DNA of 64,000 nt from Thioalkalivibrio sp. ALJ3 (GCF_000377205.1 NZ_KB897906.1:420659-484658), one strand, 5' to 3'; counted from the stretch's first letter, positions 45,312 through 56,809 are shown. The notes: generated by a model from the sequence alone, not told the origin. A program made the numbers and translations.

Positions 45312-45668
45312 TCAGGCCCGTAGCACGCGTAGAACCGATTCCAGTTCCGAGATTGTGTCCTGGATGATCTGGCGCGCCTGCTGGCGATCGCCCTTGGCCT
45401 CGTCGCCCGAGAGCTTCTGCCGGGCGCCGTTGATCGTATAGCCCTCTTCGTACAGCAGGGCCCGGATCTGGCGGATCAGGATCACGTCCTGGCGCTGGTA
45501 GTAGCGCCGATTGCCCCGCCGCTTGACCGGTTCGAGCATCGGAAACTCCTGCTCCCAGTAGCGCAGCACATGGGGCTTTACCTGGCACAGTTCGGCGACT
45601 TCGCCAATGGTGAAGTACCGCTTGCCCGGGATCGCGGGCAGTTCCTGGTGGTTACTCGCCTCCAGCAT
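45312..45668 (-). CDS. MerR-family regulator next to ihfA
   Basis: 118 residues. The winged-helix motif is [20 protein letters not shown], then [20 protein letters not shown] and a C-terminal coiled coil ([18 protein letters not shown]). There is no Cys cluster, so it is unlikely to sense metal directly. It overlaps ihfA by 17 bp. A MerR-type gene at this place behind ihfA is a widely conserved arrangement in gammaproteobacteria and its targets are unknown. Confidence 0.9.
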   Translation of the reverse strand: MLEASNHQELPAIPGKRYFTIGEVAELCQVKPHVLRYWEQEFPMLEPVKRRGNRRYYQRQDVILIRQIRALLYEEGYTINGARQKLSGDEAKGDRQQARQIIQDTISELESVLRVLRA

Positions 45669-45951
45669 AGCTTTCGACCCTCTCGCGCAGCTTCTGCCCC
45701 GGACGGAAGGTGACCACGCGACGTGCAGAGACCGGGATTTCCTCGCCGGTCTTCGGATTGCGACCGGGCCGCTGGTTCTTGTCGCGGAGGATGAAATTAC
45801 CGAAGCCCGAGAGCTTCACGCCCTCGCCCTCCTCCAGCGACTGGCGCATCTCTTCGAAGAACATCTCGACGAATTCCTTGGCCTCACGCTTGTTCAGGCC
45901 CAGTTCTTCGTTCAGCGCGGCGGCAAGGTCCGCCTTCGTCACTGCTGCCAT
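45652..45951 (-). CDS. ihfA: Integration host factor subunit alpha
   Basis: 99 residues, HU/IHF fold. It starts [20 protein letters not shown] and contains the conserved [20 protein letters not shown] with the DNA-bending arm Pro, then [20 protein letters not shown]. It bends DNA as a heterodimer with IhfB; sigma-54 promoters in this window could use it. It lies 4 bp after pheT. Confidence 0.96.
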   Translation of the reverse strand: MAAVTKADLAAALNEELGLNKREAKEFVEMFFEEMRQSLEEGEGVKLSGFGNFILRDKNQRPGRNPKTGEEIPVSARRVVTFRPGQKLRERVESYAGGE

Positions 45952-45955
45952 GGAA

Positions 45956-48315
45956 TCACTGCCTCAGGGTTGCCTGGAAGCGAGCGTGCAGATGCTCGAC
46001 GACCTTGTCGGTGACGTTTGTTACGTCCTGTTCGCCTAGGGTGCGATCAAAAGCCCGCAAAATCAAGCCCAAAGCAAGACTCTTCTCGTCTGGATTCAAG
46101 CCCTTGCCCTGGTAGACATCAAACATGCGCACGCCCTGCACCAATTCCAGGTTCAGTTCCCTGATTGCATTCAGCACATCCCCTGCGGGGACCGCCTCCT
46201 TTACAACCAGCGCCAGATCACGACGGATCGAGGGGTACGGCGACAACGGCGTGAACTGGGCGACCGGGGCGTGCAGGATCGCTCGGGCATCCAGGTCGAA
46301 CAGGTAAACGGGTTCTACATCGAACTGCTTGCAGAGCGCGGGGTGCAGGCGCCCGACCCAGCCAATGGGGCGGTCACCCGCCAGAATCCGCGCGGACTGC
46401 CCGTCGTGGAGCGCAGGATGTTTCTCCGCGCGAAACCCCAGCGGCGCATCCACGGAGGCACAAAGTGCCTCGACCACACCCTTGGCATCAAAGAAATCGA
46501 CGCGGCGCGATGCGGCGTCCCAGTGCTCCGGATGCGCTCGCCCACCCAGCAGGCCCGCGAGACGCGGCTCCTGGCGCAGGCCGGAGGCATCCGGCACAAA
46601 GCGCAGGCCATGTTCGAACAACCGCAGGTCCGGCTGCTGGCGCGCCTGATTATGGGCCGCCGTGGCAACCAGGCCGGGCCACAGGCCGGGGCGCATCACC
46701 GCCAGGTCGCTGGAGATCGGGTTGGCCAGGCCCAGGGGCTCCACCGTGGGATAAAAGGCCCGCGAGGCCTCGGCATCGATAAAACTGAAGCTGATGACCT
46801 CGTGAAAGCCCTCGCTCGCCAGTTGCTCGCGCAGCCCGCGCAGGGCTGGGGGTCGCTCGGCTGGCGCCACCGGGGACGGCAGGCGCTGAGGCAGGCGGTC
46901 ATAGCCATGCACCCGGGCCAGTTCCTCGATCAAGTCTTCCTCGCGCTCCAGATCGAAGCGCGCGCGCGGGGCCCAAACCTGCCACCCGTCCTCCGCAGAC
47001 TCCACCCGGCAAGCCAGCGCGCCCAGGATACGCTCGACTTCAGCATCCCCGAACGTCGTACCGAGGAGCCTCTCGATGCGCGGCCGGCGCAGCTGGATCG
47101 GCTGTTCGAAATGAGACGACGGCGGCTCGCCGACCCGCTCCACCGGCCCGCACTGCCCGCCACAGATCTCCAGCAGCAAACGCGTGGCGCGCTCCATGGC
47201 CTGCTCGACCAGCGTCGGGTCCACGCCGCGTTCAAAGCGATGCGAGGCATCGGTATGCAGGCCATGAGCCCGCGCCCGCCCGGCCAGTGCCAGCGGGGCA
47301 AAGTGGGCACACTCGAGTACCACCCGAGTCGTGTCGTCACCTACCGCGCTGTCGGCGCCCCCCATGATCCCGGCCAGCGCCACCGGAGCGGTCGCCGAGG
47401 CGATCACCAGGTCCTGCTCGGCCAGTTCGACGGTCTGATCCCCGCCCAGCAGGGTCAGCGACTCGCCGGAACGCGCCCAGCGCACCTCGATGGTGCCCCC
47501 AAGACGGCCCGCATCGAAGGCATGCAGGGGCTGCCCGAGTTCCAGCATCACGTAGTTGGTGACATCCACGATCGCGCTGAGCGGCCGCACACCGGCCCGG
47601 CGCAGGCGCTCGGTCATCCATAGCGGCGTGGGCGCACGCGCATCCAGGCCGTCGAGCACCCGCGCCGCGTACAGCGGGCAGGCCTCGGTATCCTCGACCC
47701 GGACCGCAACACTGACGTCCAGCTCTGCCCCGGTCTGTTCGGCCACGTTCTCGTTCAGCGGCCGGTCGAGAAGCGCCGAACACTCGCGGGCAATCCCCCG
47801 CATCCCGAGACAGTCGGCCCGGTTCGGCGTCAGATCCACTTCCAGGATGTGGTCATCCAGGCCCAGCGCCGTGCGCAGGTCGGCGCCGATCTCGAGGTCC
47901 GTGGGGAGTGCGAGCAGGCCTTCGGCATCCTCCGCAAGCCCCAGTTCACGCGCCGAGCACAGCATGCCCGCGGAGGCGACACCGCGCAGCTTGGACTTCT
48001 TGATCCTGAAGTTGTCGGGCAGCACCGCGCCGACCACCGCGACCGGCGCTACCATGCCTTCATGCACATTGGGTGCGCCGCAGACGATGGTCAGCGGTTC
48101 GGCCTCTCCCGCCTCGACCTGGCAGATACGCAGGCGATCAGCATCCGGGTGCGGCTCCACCTTCGCCACCCGGCCTACGCGCACACCACTGAACGCGGGT
48201 GCCGCCACCTCGATCGCGTCCAGCTCCAATCCCGCCATGGTCAGGCGATGGCCCAGCTCCTCGGGGGTCTCGTCGATCTGCAGCCAGTCCCGCAGCCACT
48301 GAATACTGATGCGCA

Positions 48316-48316
<1 letters not shown>
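45956..48316 (-). CDS. pheT: Phenylalanyl-tRNA synthetase beta subunit
   Basis: 786 residues, the normal length. The N-terminal tRNA-binding (EMAP-like) domain (about 39-148) contains [18 protein letters not shown]. The B3/B4 editing part (about 210-380), B5 domain and catalytic-like core follow, then the C-terminal anticodon-binding domain with [20 protein letters not shown]. Its ATG overlaps the pheS stop by one base (TAATG), giving coupled translation of the two subunits. Confidence 0.97.
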
Positions 48317-49485
<1,169 letters not shown>

Positions 49486-49845
49486 TCAGGCCGGCAGTGC
49501 AGCCTTGGCCTTTTCCGCGATCTTGCCGAAGGCGGTCAGGTCGTGCACGGCCAGATCGGCCAGGCTCTTGCGGTCGATCTCGATCTCGGCCTTCTTCAGA
49601 CCCGCCATCAGGCGGCTGTAGGAGAGATCGAACTGACGGGCCGCCGCATTGATGCGGACGATCCACAGCGACCGGAACTGGCGCTTTTTCTGGCGACGGT
49701 CACGGTAGGCATACTGGCCGGCCTTGATGACGGCCTGGTTGGCAACGCGGAAGACGTTCTTCCGGGCGCCGTAGTAGCCCTTGGCCTGCTTGAGGACCTT
49801 CTTGTGACGGGCGTGAGCGGTTACACCGCGCTTGACTCGTGGCAT
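49486..49845 (-). CDS. rplT: 50S ribosomal protein L20
   Basis: 119 residues, basic. It starts [20 protein letters not shown] and contains [20 protein letters not shown]. It is an early 50S assembly protein and translational repressor of its own operon in other bacteria. It lies 20 bp after rpmI. Confidence 0.98.
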   Translation of the reverse strand: MPRVKRGVTAHARHKKVLKQAKGYYGARKNVFRVANQAVIKAGQYAYRDRRQKKRQFRSLWIVRINAAARQFDLSYSRLMAGLKKAEIEIDRKSLADLAVHDLTAFGKIAEKAKAALPA

Positions 49846-49865
49846 GTCTTTCTTCCTCGGTCAGA

Positions 49866-50063
49866 TCAACGGTACGGCAGCATTTTGCGCACGGCGGCGA
49901 CATCCGCCTCGTGCACCATGGCCGGACTGCGCAGGTGACGCTTACGCTTGGTGGATTTCTTGGTCAGGATGTGGCTGCGGTGCGACTGGAACCGCTTGTA
50001 CTTCCCGGACCCCGTACGGGTGAAGCGCTTGGCCGCACCCCGATTGGTCTTGATCTTCGGCAT
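49866..50063 (-). CDS. rpmI: 50S ribosomal protein L35
   Basis: 65 residues, the normal length, from ATG 50063 ([20 protein letters not shown]), preceded by GGAGAAAG. Basic throughout. The 102-nt gap to infC can fold (for example GCAGGT/ACCTGC), and such leaders carry L20-dependent control in relatives; the exact site cannot be shown here. Confidence 0.97.
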   Translation of the reverse strand: MPKIKTNRGAAKRFTRTGSGKYKRFQSHRSHILTKKSTKRKRHLRSPAMVHEADVAAVRKMLPYR

Positions 50064-50165
50064 TGCTTTCTCCGGCATTTTGGGCCGTACCCGATTCGGG
50101 CCGGCCGTTTATGGGAGGACCGGCAGGTATGCGGAGACCTGCGCGATCCTTGTTGTCTGACCGGC

Positions 50166-50684
50166 CTACTTCTTCTTGCCGGTCAGCACCATGATCATCT
50201 GGCGTCCTTCCATCTTCGGCCGCTGTTCGACGACCGCGATATCGGACATGTCCTGCTCGATCTTGTCCAGCAACTCGCCACCCAGTTCCTGATGGCGCAT
50301 TTCACGGCCGCGGAAGCGGATGGTCACCTTGCCCTTGTCGCCGGCCTCGATGAAGCGGCGCAGGTTGCGAAGCTTGACCTTGTAGTCGCCCTCGTCCGTG
50401 CCGGGACGAAACTTCACTTCCTTGATCTGAATCTGTTTCTGCTTCTTCTTGGCTTCCTGCGCCTTCTTCGCCTGCTCGAATTTGTACTTGCCGTAATCCA
50501 TGATCCGGCATACGGGTGGATCGGCGTTTGGCGAGATCTCGACCAGGTCGAGTCCGGATTCCTGGGCCAGCTCCAGGGCCTCGGGGGTACCGAAAATGCC
50601 CCGGTTTTCGCCTTCGGCATCGATCAACCGAATCTTGGGTACGTTGATCTGATCGTTCAGGCGGACGGTCTTGGCTGCGCTAAT
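50166..50684 (-). CDS. infC: Translation initiation factor IF-3 with ATT start
   Basis: 172 residues. The start is ATT at 50684-50682, with GGAG 8 nt upstream; the product begins (M)[19 protein letters not shown], covering the conserved N-terminal domain. A TTG at 50627 would delete this part. AUU is the known autoregulated start of infC in E. coli, where IF-3 itself discriminates against it. N domain about 8-80 ([15 protein letters not shown]), lysine linker, C domain about 90-172 ([24 protein letters not shown]). It lies 20 bp after thrS. Confidence 0.95.
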   Translation of the reverse strand: MSAAKTVRLNDQINVPKIRLIDAEGENRGIFGTPEALELAQESGLDLVEISPNADPPVCRIMDYGKYKFEQAKKAQEAKKKQKQIQIKEVKFRPGTDEGDYKVKLRNLRRFIEAGDKGKVTIRFRGREMRHQELGGELLDKIEQDMSDIAVVEQRPKMEGRQMIMVLTGKKK

Positions 50685-50704
50685 AGCCTTTTCTCCAATT
50701 CAAG

Positions 50705-52621
50705 TCAGTGTTGCCGGTTCGCGACTTCTTCCCGAAGCCGCGTGGCGAAGTCCTCCAGGCCCATCGAGCCGAGATCTTCGCCGCTGCGCGTACGGACCGC
50801 GACCTGGCCGTTTTCCATTTCGCGGTCGCCCAGCACCAGCAGGTACGGCACTCGCTTGAGCGTGTGCTCGCGAATCTTAAAGCCGATCTTCTCGTTTCTC
50901 AAGTCCGCCTCGACGCGGAAACCCTTGTCGCGCAGCGCTTTCGTCACTTCTTCAGCGTAGGCATCCTGGCGCTCGGTGATGGTCAGCACCTCGGCCTGCA
51001 CCGGGGCCAGCCAGGTCGGGAAGTGCCCGGCGTAGTGTTCGATCAGCACACCGAAGAAGCGCTCCACCGACCCCAGCAGCGCGCGATGGATCATGATCGG
51101 ACGCCGGCGCTCGTTGTCCTCGGCGACATACTCCATGTCGAAGCGCTCGGGCAGGTTGAAGTCCAGCTGTACCGTGGAGCACTGCCATTCGCGGCCGATC
51201 GCGTCGTGGATCTTGATATCGATCTTCGGCCCATAGAACGCACCGCCGCCCTCGTCCACCGAATACTCCAGCCCCTTCTTCTCGATCGCCGAGCGCAGCG
51301 ACGCGGTCGCGTGCTCCCAGATCTCGTCGGAGCCGACGGCATCTTCGGGCTTGGTCGAGAGATTTACGTCAAACTTCTCGAAACCGAAGTTCTGCAGGAC
51401 CTCCAGCGTCAGATCGATCACCGCCATCACTTCGGCCTCGATCTGGTCCTCGCGGCAGAAGATATGGGCGTCATCCTGGGTGAAGCCACGCACGCGCATC
51501 AGCCCGTGCAGCGCGCCGGACATCTCGCGGCGGTAGACCGTGCCCATCTCCGCCCAGCGCAGCGGCAGGTCGCGGTAGGAATGCAGCCTGTCCTTGTACA
51601 TCAGCACGTGGAACGGGCAGTTCATCGGCTTGAGCTGGAAGGCCTGGTGCTCGTCCTCCATCGGCTCGTACATGGACTCGGCGTAGAAGTCCGCATGGCC
51701 GGAGGTCTTCCACAGCTCCAGGTTCGCGATGTGCGGCGACACGACGAAGTCGTAACCCGCCTTCTCGTGCATGTCGTACCAGTACTTCTCGATCTCGCGG
51801 CGGATGCGCGCGCCCTTCGGGTGCCAGAACACCAGGCCGCCACCTGCCTCGTCCTGGATCGAGAACAGATCCAGCTCCTGACCGATCTTGCGGTGGTCCC
51901 GGCGCTCGGCCTCCTTCAACCGTTCCAGGTATTCCTTCAGCTGGTCCTTGTTCGGCCAGGCGGTGCCGTAGATGCGCTGCAACATCTCGTTGTCGGAGTC
52001 GCCGCGCCAGTAGGCACCGGCCACCTTGGTCAGCTTGAAGGCCTTCAGCTTGCCGGTAGACGGGATATGCGGGCCGCGGCAGAGATCGACAAAGTCGCCC
52101 TGCTTGTACAGCGAGATGTTCTCGCCCTGCGGGATGGACGCGATGATCTCGGCCTTGTACTCCTCGCCCATGTCACGGAAGTATTTCACCGCCTCGTCGC
52201 GGTCCATCAGCGAGCGCTCCACCGGCAGATCCTGCTTGGCCAGCTCCTTCATGCGCTTCTCGATCTTCTCCAGATCCTCCGGCGTGAAGCCGCGGTCATA
52301 GGCAAAGTCGTAGTAGAAGCCGTTCTCGATGGTCGGGCCGATGGTGACCTGGGCGTCGGGAAAGAGCTGCTTGACCGCCTGCGCCATCAGGTGCGCGGTC
52401 GAATGCCGGATGATCTCCACCCCCTCCGGGTCGCGGTCGGTCACGATCGCGACTTCCGCGTCATCGTCGATCTCGTGGCGGGCATCGACCAGATGGCCGT
52501 TCACCTTGCCGGCCAGGGTCGCCTTGGCGAGGCCCGGGCCAATGTCCTGCGCCACATCCAGCACGGTGACCGGATGATCGAACTCGCGGCGGCTGCCGTC
52601 GGGGAGGGTTACTGCGGGCAT
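50705..52621 (-). CDS. thrS: Threonyl-tRNA synthetase
   Basis: 638 residues from ATG 52621 ([14 protein letters not shown]), with AAGGAG upstream. Domains: TGS (1-61), editing domain with [11 protein letters not shown] and the later [20 protein letters not shown], catalytic class II core with the zinc site ([15 protein letters not shown]), [20 protein letters not shown] and a C-terminal anticodon-binding domain. It charges tRNA-Thr. First gene of the translation operon. Confidence 0.97.
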   Translation of the reverse strand: MPAVTLPDGSRREFDHPVTVLDVAQDIGPGLAKATLAGKVNGHLVDARHEIDDDAEVAIVTDRDPEGVEIIRHSTAHLMAQAVKQLFPDAQVTIGPTIENGFYYDFAYDRGFTPEDLEKIEKRMKELAKQDLPVERSLMDRDEAVKYFRDMGEEYKAEIIASIPQGENISLYKQGDFVDLCRGPHIPSTGKLKAFKLTKVAGAYWRGDSDNEMLQRIYGTAWPNKDQLKEYLERLKEAERRDHRKIGQELDLFSIQDEAGGGLVFWHPKGARIRREIEKYWYDMHEKAGYDFVVSPHIANLELWKTSGHADFYAESMYEPMEDEHQAFQLKPMNCPFHVLMYKDRLHSYRDLPLRWAEMGTVYRREMSGALHGLMRVRGFTQDDAHIFCREDQIEAEVMAVIDLTLEVLQNFGFEKFDVNLSTKPEDAVGSDEIWEHATASLRSAIEKKGLEYSVDEGGGAFYGPKIDIKIHDAIGREWQCSTVQLDFNLPERFDMEYVAEDNERRRPIMIHRALLGSVERFFGVLIEHYAGHFPTWLAPVQAEVLTITERQDAYAEEVTKALRDKGFRVEADLRNEKIGFKIREHTLKRVPYLLVLGDREMENGQVAVRTRSGEDLGSMGLEDFATRLREEVANRQH

Positions 52622-52771
52622 TACGAGGCTCCTTCGCCGACCCATACGCGGGGTCGAGCGTCGCGTGTAAAAGATTGGTGTTGCCGGAAGCGACAACGGC
52701 GCGAAGCGTACCACACGCCCCGCGCCGTCGGCAGGTTTCCCGGCCGGCTGCCGGGACTCCCGGGGGATGGC

Positions 52772-53764
52772 TTACATGTTTTCCTCGATGAACAGGTAGG
52801 TCCGGTTCACGTTGGGGCGGTGCCAGTCGTCGTAGTGGCGCAGATGCCGGAACTCTTCCAGGTCCGCCAGCCGCCCCACCACTTCGTCCAGCGACTCCCA
52901 GTCCTCGATCCCGGCCTTCACCTCGCGCACCAGAAGCTCCAGGTAGTCACCGGTATCCTGACGCGCCTCGGCCATATCGGTGGCCCGCCCGTGGCCCGGC
53001 ACCACGATCTCCGGATCGATGGACTCCAGATGCCGGAAGGCCTCCAGCTTTTCCACCGGATTGCTCCAGGGATGGATGCCCAGCATGCGCTCGGTGTAGA
53101 CGATATCGCCGGTGAACACGATATCCTCGCCCGGCAGGTGGACCATAATATCGCCCGGGAAGTGGGCGTCCCCGGCATAAATCAGCTCGAAGTCCACGCC
53201 GCCGACCGTCAGGGTGTGTTCGTCCGCGTCAATCGGATTCGGGGCCGGGACGGGTTCGGTCCCTTCCATGGCTTCTTCTCCCACGGCATTTCCCAGAGAC
53301 TCGATCTGCCCCTCACCGCGTTCGGCCTGCGTGGCCGCGGTGCGCTGCAGCGCGACCAGTTCCGCGCCCTGCTCGTGGAAGTAGCCATTGCCCAGCCAGC
53401 GGTGATCCTGAGAACCCACCGAGATCACATGCGTGATCGGCTGATCCGTGACCTCCGCGATGGCCTTGGCCATTCGTTCGGCGACCTTGTAGCTCGGCCC
53501 CGAGTCGATCAGCACAACACCGTCGTCGGTCACGACAAAGCCCGTGTTGTTGGTAAACCCGAGATTCTCCGGCGTGCGGTTCTCCAGCGAGCCGTAGAAA
53601 TACCAGACGCGATCCGTCAGCTGGATCGGCTCCAGCACCTTCTCGATGGGGCGGTCGCGCGGCTCGTCGTTCTCTTCCTCGGCCTGCGCAATCAGGGCCA
53701 GACCCATCAGCACAACGGCCAGGAGCGGCCAGACGGTCCAGCGCCTCTTCAATTGCCTGTCCAT
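52772..53764 (-). CDS. Exported MBL-fold protein with altered metal motif
   Basis: 330 residues. A signal peptide lies at about 10-29 (VWPLLAVVLMGLALIAQA). The fold is that of SoxH-like MBL proteins: NNTGFVVTDDGVVLIDSGPS, AGDAHFPGDIMVHLPGEDIV, FTGDIVYTERMLGIHPWSNP and VVPGHGRATD. The usual HxHxDH is, however, HVISVGSQDHRWLGN: only the D-H pair is left and the first two His are Val and Ser. An insertion rich in Glu and Pro (about 145-175) follows. It may bind one metal or act non-catalytically in the periplasm. The 9-bp tandem repeats (53862-53897) lie about 100 bp upstream. Confidence 0.8.
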   Translation of the reverse strand: MDRQLKRRWTVWPLLAVVLMGLALIAQAEEENDEPRDRPIEKVLEPIQLTDRVWYFYGSLENRTPENLGFTNNTGFVVTDDGVVLIDSGPSYKVAERMAKAIAEVTDQPITHVISVGSQDHRWLGNGYFHEQGAELVALQRTAATQAERGEGQIESLGNAVGEEAMEGTEPVPAPNPIDADEHTLTVGGVDFELIYAGDAHFPGDIMVHLPGEDIVFTGDIVYTERMLGIHPWSNPVEKLEAFRHLESIDPEIVVPGHGRATDMAEARQDTGDYLELLVREVKAGIEDWESLDEVVGRLADLEEFRHLRHYDDWHRPNVNRTYLFIEENM

Positions 53765-53861
53765 TCAACAATCCTCAATTAGCAGCTATCGACTCGCCGA
53801 TTGGAGAGCCTGCGAATGGGTCGCGCGTACTCCGGCCTTCGAACATCCGCTCCGACCCTTA

Positions 53862-53897
53862 TTGGTTATTTTGGTTATTTTGGTTATTTTGGTTATT
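53862..53897. repeat. Four perfect tandem copies of TTGGTTATT
   Basis: A 9-bp unit is repeated four times without error (53862, 53871, 53880, 53889). It is very AT-rich in a GC-rich neighbourhood and sits 98 bp upstream of the minus-strand MBL gene, between it and the TVP38 gene. Such short tandem arrays can change copy number. Confidence 0.9.
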
Positions 53898-53941
53898 GAC
53901 CGAGTATATCCGCCTTCGCGAATATTTAGACAGAGTTCGCA

Positions 53942-54640
53942 TCAATCCCCTGCCCCCCCGGGTCCCGCGGAGCTACGGAGCGCCCGCAAGATCCAGCGGG
54001 CCACCAGCGGGAACAGACCCACCGCAACCAGTGAGGCAATCAGGCCAGGCGAGAAAATCCCTTCGGGCCCGTCCAGACGACTGATCTGTGTACCGGCATT
54101 GGCAAAGACGATCGTGGCCGGGAGCATTCCCAGTTGCGACACCCAGTAATACGTCCACGTCCGGATGCGCATCAGCCCCATGCCCGCGTTGATCACAAAG
54201 AAGGGGAAGGCCGGGGTCAGGCGCAGCGCGAACAGGTAATAGGCCCCTTCGCGCTCGAAACCACGATTGATGGGTTCCAGCCGATCTGCGAATCGGCGCT
54301 GCAGGGGCTCGCGGGCGATGGTGCGCGCCAGAAGGAATGTCAGCGTCGCACCCAGCGTGGAGGCAAAGGACGACAGGACACTGCCCCAGAACACGCCGAA
54401 GATGGCCCCGCCCGCCAGTGTCATGATCACGATACCGGGCAACGACAGCGCCGCCACGACCACATACACGAAAAAGAAAACGGCCGCCGCCAACAGCGGT
54501 TGAGCCGCGCGCTGATCCTCCAGATCCCCCTGGGCATCCTGCAGGCGTTCGAATTCCAGGAAACGGCCGAGGTCGAGCGCGAAAAACACGATCAAGACAA
54601 CGACCGCGAGGATCGCCACGATCCAGTACGCCCGCGTCAA
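53942..54640 (-). CDS. TVP38/TMEM64 (VTT) family membrane protein
   Basis: 232 residues with about six membrane segments. The N-terminal one is VAILAVVVLIVFFALDLGRF. The VTT/DedA-like core has ALSLPGIVIMTLAGGAIFG, STLGATLTFLLARTIAREP and LRLTPAFPFFVINAGMGLM. Relatives are lipid or ion transport-type integral membrane proteins of uncertain role. It lies 21 bp behind the flavoprotein-fusion gene, whose N-terminal domain is a close paralogue, so the two form one operon after an apparent duplication. Confidence 0.88.
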   Translation of the reverse strand: MTRAYWIVAILAVVVLIVFFALDLGRFLEFERLQDAQGDLEDQRAAQPLLAAAVFFFVYVVVAALSLPGIVIMTLAGGAIFGVFWGSVLSSFASTLGATLTFLLARTIAREPLQRRFADRLEPINRGFEREGAYYLFALRLTPAFPFFVINAGMGLMRIRTWTYYWVSQLGMLPATIVFANAGTQISRLDGPEGIFSPGLIASLVAVGLFPLVARWILRALRSSAGPGGAGD

Positions 54641-54661
54641 ACCCGCTCCTCCATCCCGAGC

Positions 54662-56809
54662 TCAGCCCCCGCGCCGCCAGGCATGCCAGCGTTCCAGCCA
54701 GTCCAGCAAGCGCCGTGGCGCATGCTGGCGTCGCCAGACCCCCGCCACCGCCTTGTTCGCTTCCATCCAGGTCGGATAGACATGGATCGTACCCAGCAGC
54801 TTGTTCAGACCCAGCCCGTGCTTCATCGCAAGCACGAACTCCGCAATCATCTCCCCGGCGTGCGCCCCGCAGATGGTGACCCCCAGGATCCGGTCCTTCC
54901 CGGGGACCGTCAGTACCTTGATCTGCCCCCGCGCCTCTCCGTCGACTATCGCCCGATCAAAGTCATCCAGCGCGAAGGTCGTGACCTCGTAGCCAATGCC
55001 CTGTTCCTTCGCCTGCTGTTCATTGAGCCCCACCCGGGCGATCTCCGGACTCGTGAAGGTGCACCAGGGCATGATCGAGTGATCCACGCGGAAACGGCGA
55101 ATGCCCCCGAACAGCGCATTCACAGTGGCAAACCAGGCGGTATGCGAGGCCGCATGGGTGAACTGGTAGGGCCCCGCCGCGTCGCCGCAGGCCAGTATAT
55201 GCGGGAAGCGCGTCTGCAGGGCCTCGTTGACCTCGATGGTACGCCCGGACGGAATGCCCAGGCGCTCCAGGCCAAGACCCTCGACATTGGCCTCGCGGCC
55301 CGCCGCGATCAGCAGGGTATCGCACATGAACGCCTCGTCCCCCGAATCCCCTGTCACGCTCACACGGATGCCATCGCTGTCCTCAGAAACGTCCGTCACC
55401 TCAGCGCCCAGTACCAGCTGCACGCCTTCCACGCGCATCTGTTCGGCCAGGGCATCGCCAAACTCCTGATCCTCGCGCGGCAACAGCCGCGATGCGCGAC
55501 CGATCAGTGCGACGGATGCGCCCAGCCGATGGAACGTCTGTGCGAGTTCACAGCCAATCGGGCCACCACCCAATACCACCATCCGTCGCGGGCATTCGCG
55601 CAGGGACCAGATCGTGTCCGAGGTGTGGTAGTCGACCGCATCCAGACCCGGGATGGGCGGGATGGCGGGTCGTCCACCGGTGGCCAGCACGATGGCCCGC
55701 GTGCTCAGTTCGCGCCGCGACCCTTCGGGCTCGGTAATCGCCACGGTCCAAGGGGATACCAGTTCGGCATGACCTTCGATCACCTCCACGCCCAGCGATT
55801 CGTAGCGCTCGCGCGAATCATGCGGCGCGATGTCCCGAATCACACTCTGGACGCGCTCCATCGCCTGGCCGAAATCGAATTCGGCCGAGGCATGGGCAAT
55901 ACCGTATTCCGGGGCGCGTCGGATCTCGTCCAGTAGACGGGCGGTCCGGATCAGACTCTTGGACGGCACGCAGCCGGTATTCAGGCAGTCCCCGCCCATG
56001 GTGCCGGATTCGACCAGCGTGACCCGAGCCCGTAGCGTCGCCGCAATGTACGCGGAGACGAGCCCGGCCGAACCGGCCCCGATCACCACCAGGTTGCGAT
56101 CGAAGCGCCGGGGCCGACGCCAGCCCCGGCGCGCATGCCGCGCCCGCATCCACGCTACCACCCGCCGCGCAACCAGCGGGAACAGACCCAGCGCGACGAA
56201 CGAGGCGATCAGCACCGGCGACAGTACGTCCCCTGGCCCCTCCAGCAGACCCAGCTGGGTGCCCGCATTCACGTAGACCACCGTTCCCGGCAACATCCCC
56301 ACCTGCGATACCCAGTAGAAGGTCCATGCACGGATCGGCATCAACGCCATGGCGATGTTGATCAGGAAAAACGGGAACGCCGGCACCAGGCGAAGGGCAA
56401 ACAGGTAAAAGGCACCCTCGCGCCGGAAACCATCGTTTATGCGCCGCAGGCGGTCGCCATAACGGCGCTGAATCGGCTCCTTCGCGATCAGCCGGGCGAT
56501 CAGGAACGCCAGCGTGGCGCCGATCGTGGAGGCGAACGAGACCAGCAGCGTGCCCCACAGCAGGCCGAACATGAGCCCGCCGGCCAGAGTCATGATCGCC
56601 GCGCCCGGCAACGACAATGCCGTGACCGCGACGTAAATCAGGAAAAACGCGGCACTCGCGAGAACGGGACGGGCATCCCGCCAGGCCTCGAGATCCTCGC
56701 GCGCCGCGAGCAAACGTTCGAACTCGAAATACTGATCCAGCCCGAGGCCGAAAAACAGGCCGACCGCAACGATCACAAGCCCGAGCAGAATCCAGCGTGT
56801 TCGATTCAT
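54662..56809 (-). CDS. Fusion of a VTT membrane domain and a mercuric-reductase-like flavoprotein
   Basis: 715 residues from ATG 56809 (MNRTRWILLGLVIVAVG). Residues 1-230 are a TVP38/VTT domain (ALSLPGAAIMTLAGGLMFGL, LRLVPAFPFFLINIAMALMP). From about 240 a class I pyridine nucleotide-disulfide oxidoreductase follows. It has FAD motif LVVIGAGSAGLVSAYIAA, redox disulfide GGDCLNTGCVPSKSLIR, NAD(P) motif VVLGGGPIGCELAQTFHRLG, second FAD motif ILACGDAAGPYQF and dimer-interface segment GTIHVYPTWMEANKAVAG. No HMA domain and no C-terminal Cys pair are present, so Hg(II) reduction is not supported. It is probably a membrane-anchored electron-transfer or reductase protein. Confidence 0.9.
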   Translation of the reverse strand: MNRTRWILLGLVIVAVGLFFGLGLDQYFEFERLLAAREDLEAWRDARPVLASAAFFLIYVAVTALSLPGAAIMTLAGGLMFGLLWGTLLVSFASTIGATLAFLIARLIAKEPIQRRYGDRLRRINDGFRREGAFYLFALRLVPAFPFFLINIAMALMPIRAWTFYWVSQVGMLPGTVVYVNAGTQLGLLEGPGDVLSPVLIASFVALGLFPLVARRVVAWMRARHARRGWRRPRRFDRNLVVIGAGSAGLVSAYIAATLRARVTLVESGTMGGDCLNTGCVPSKSLIRTARLLDEIRRAPEYGIAHASAEFDFGQAMERVQSVIRDIAPHDSRERYESLGVEVIEGHAELVSPWTVAITEPEGSRRELSTRAIVLATGGRPAIPPIPGLDAVDYHTSDTIWSLRECPRRMVVLGGGPIGCELAQTFHRLGASVALIGRASRLLPREDQEFGDALAEQMRVEGVQLVLGAEVTDVSEDSDGIRVSVTGDSGDEAFMCDTLLIAAGREANVEGLGLERLGIPSGRTIEVNEALQTRFPHILACGDAAGPYQFTHAASHTAWFATVNALFGGIRRFRVDHSIMPWCTFTSPEIARVGLNEQQAKEQGIGYEVTTFALDDFDRAIVDGEARGQIKVLTVPGKDRILGVTICGAHAGEMIAEFVLAMKHGLGLNKLLGTIHVYPTWMEANKAVAGVWRRQHAPRRLLDWLERWHAWRRGG

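Noticed and set aside
50708..53782. Very long open frame (over 1000 codons) antisense to thrS and the MBL gene
   Set aside because: It is a by-product of GC-rich codon use on the opposite strand; thrS and the MBL protein are fully conserved in the other direction, and the antisense product has no recognisable motif.
53862..53897. Possible CRISPR array
   Set aside because: The units are only 9 bp and directly adjacent, with no spacers and no cas genes in the window.
54662..56809. Mercuric reductase MerA
   Set aside because: The flavoprotein lacks the HMA domain and the C-terminal vicinal Cys pair, and no mer genes lie nearby; only the general reductase fold is supported.
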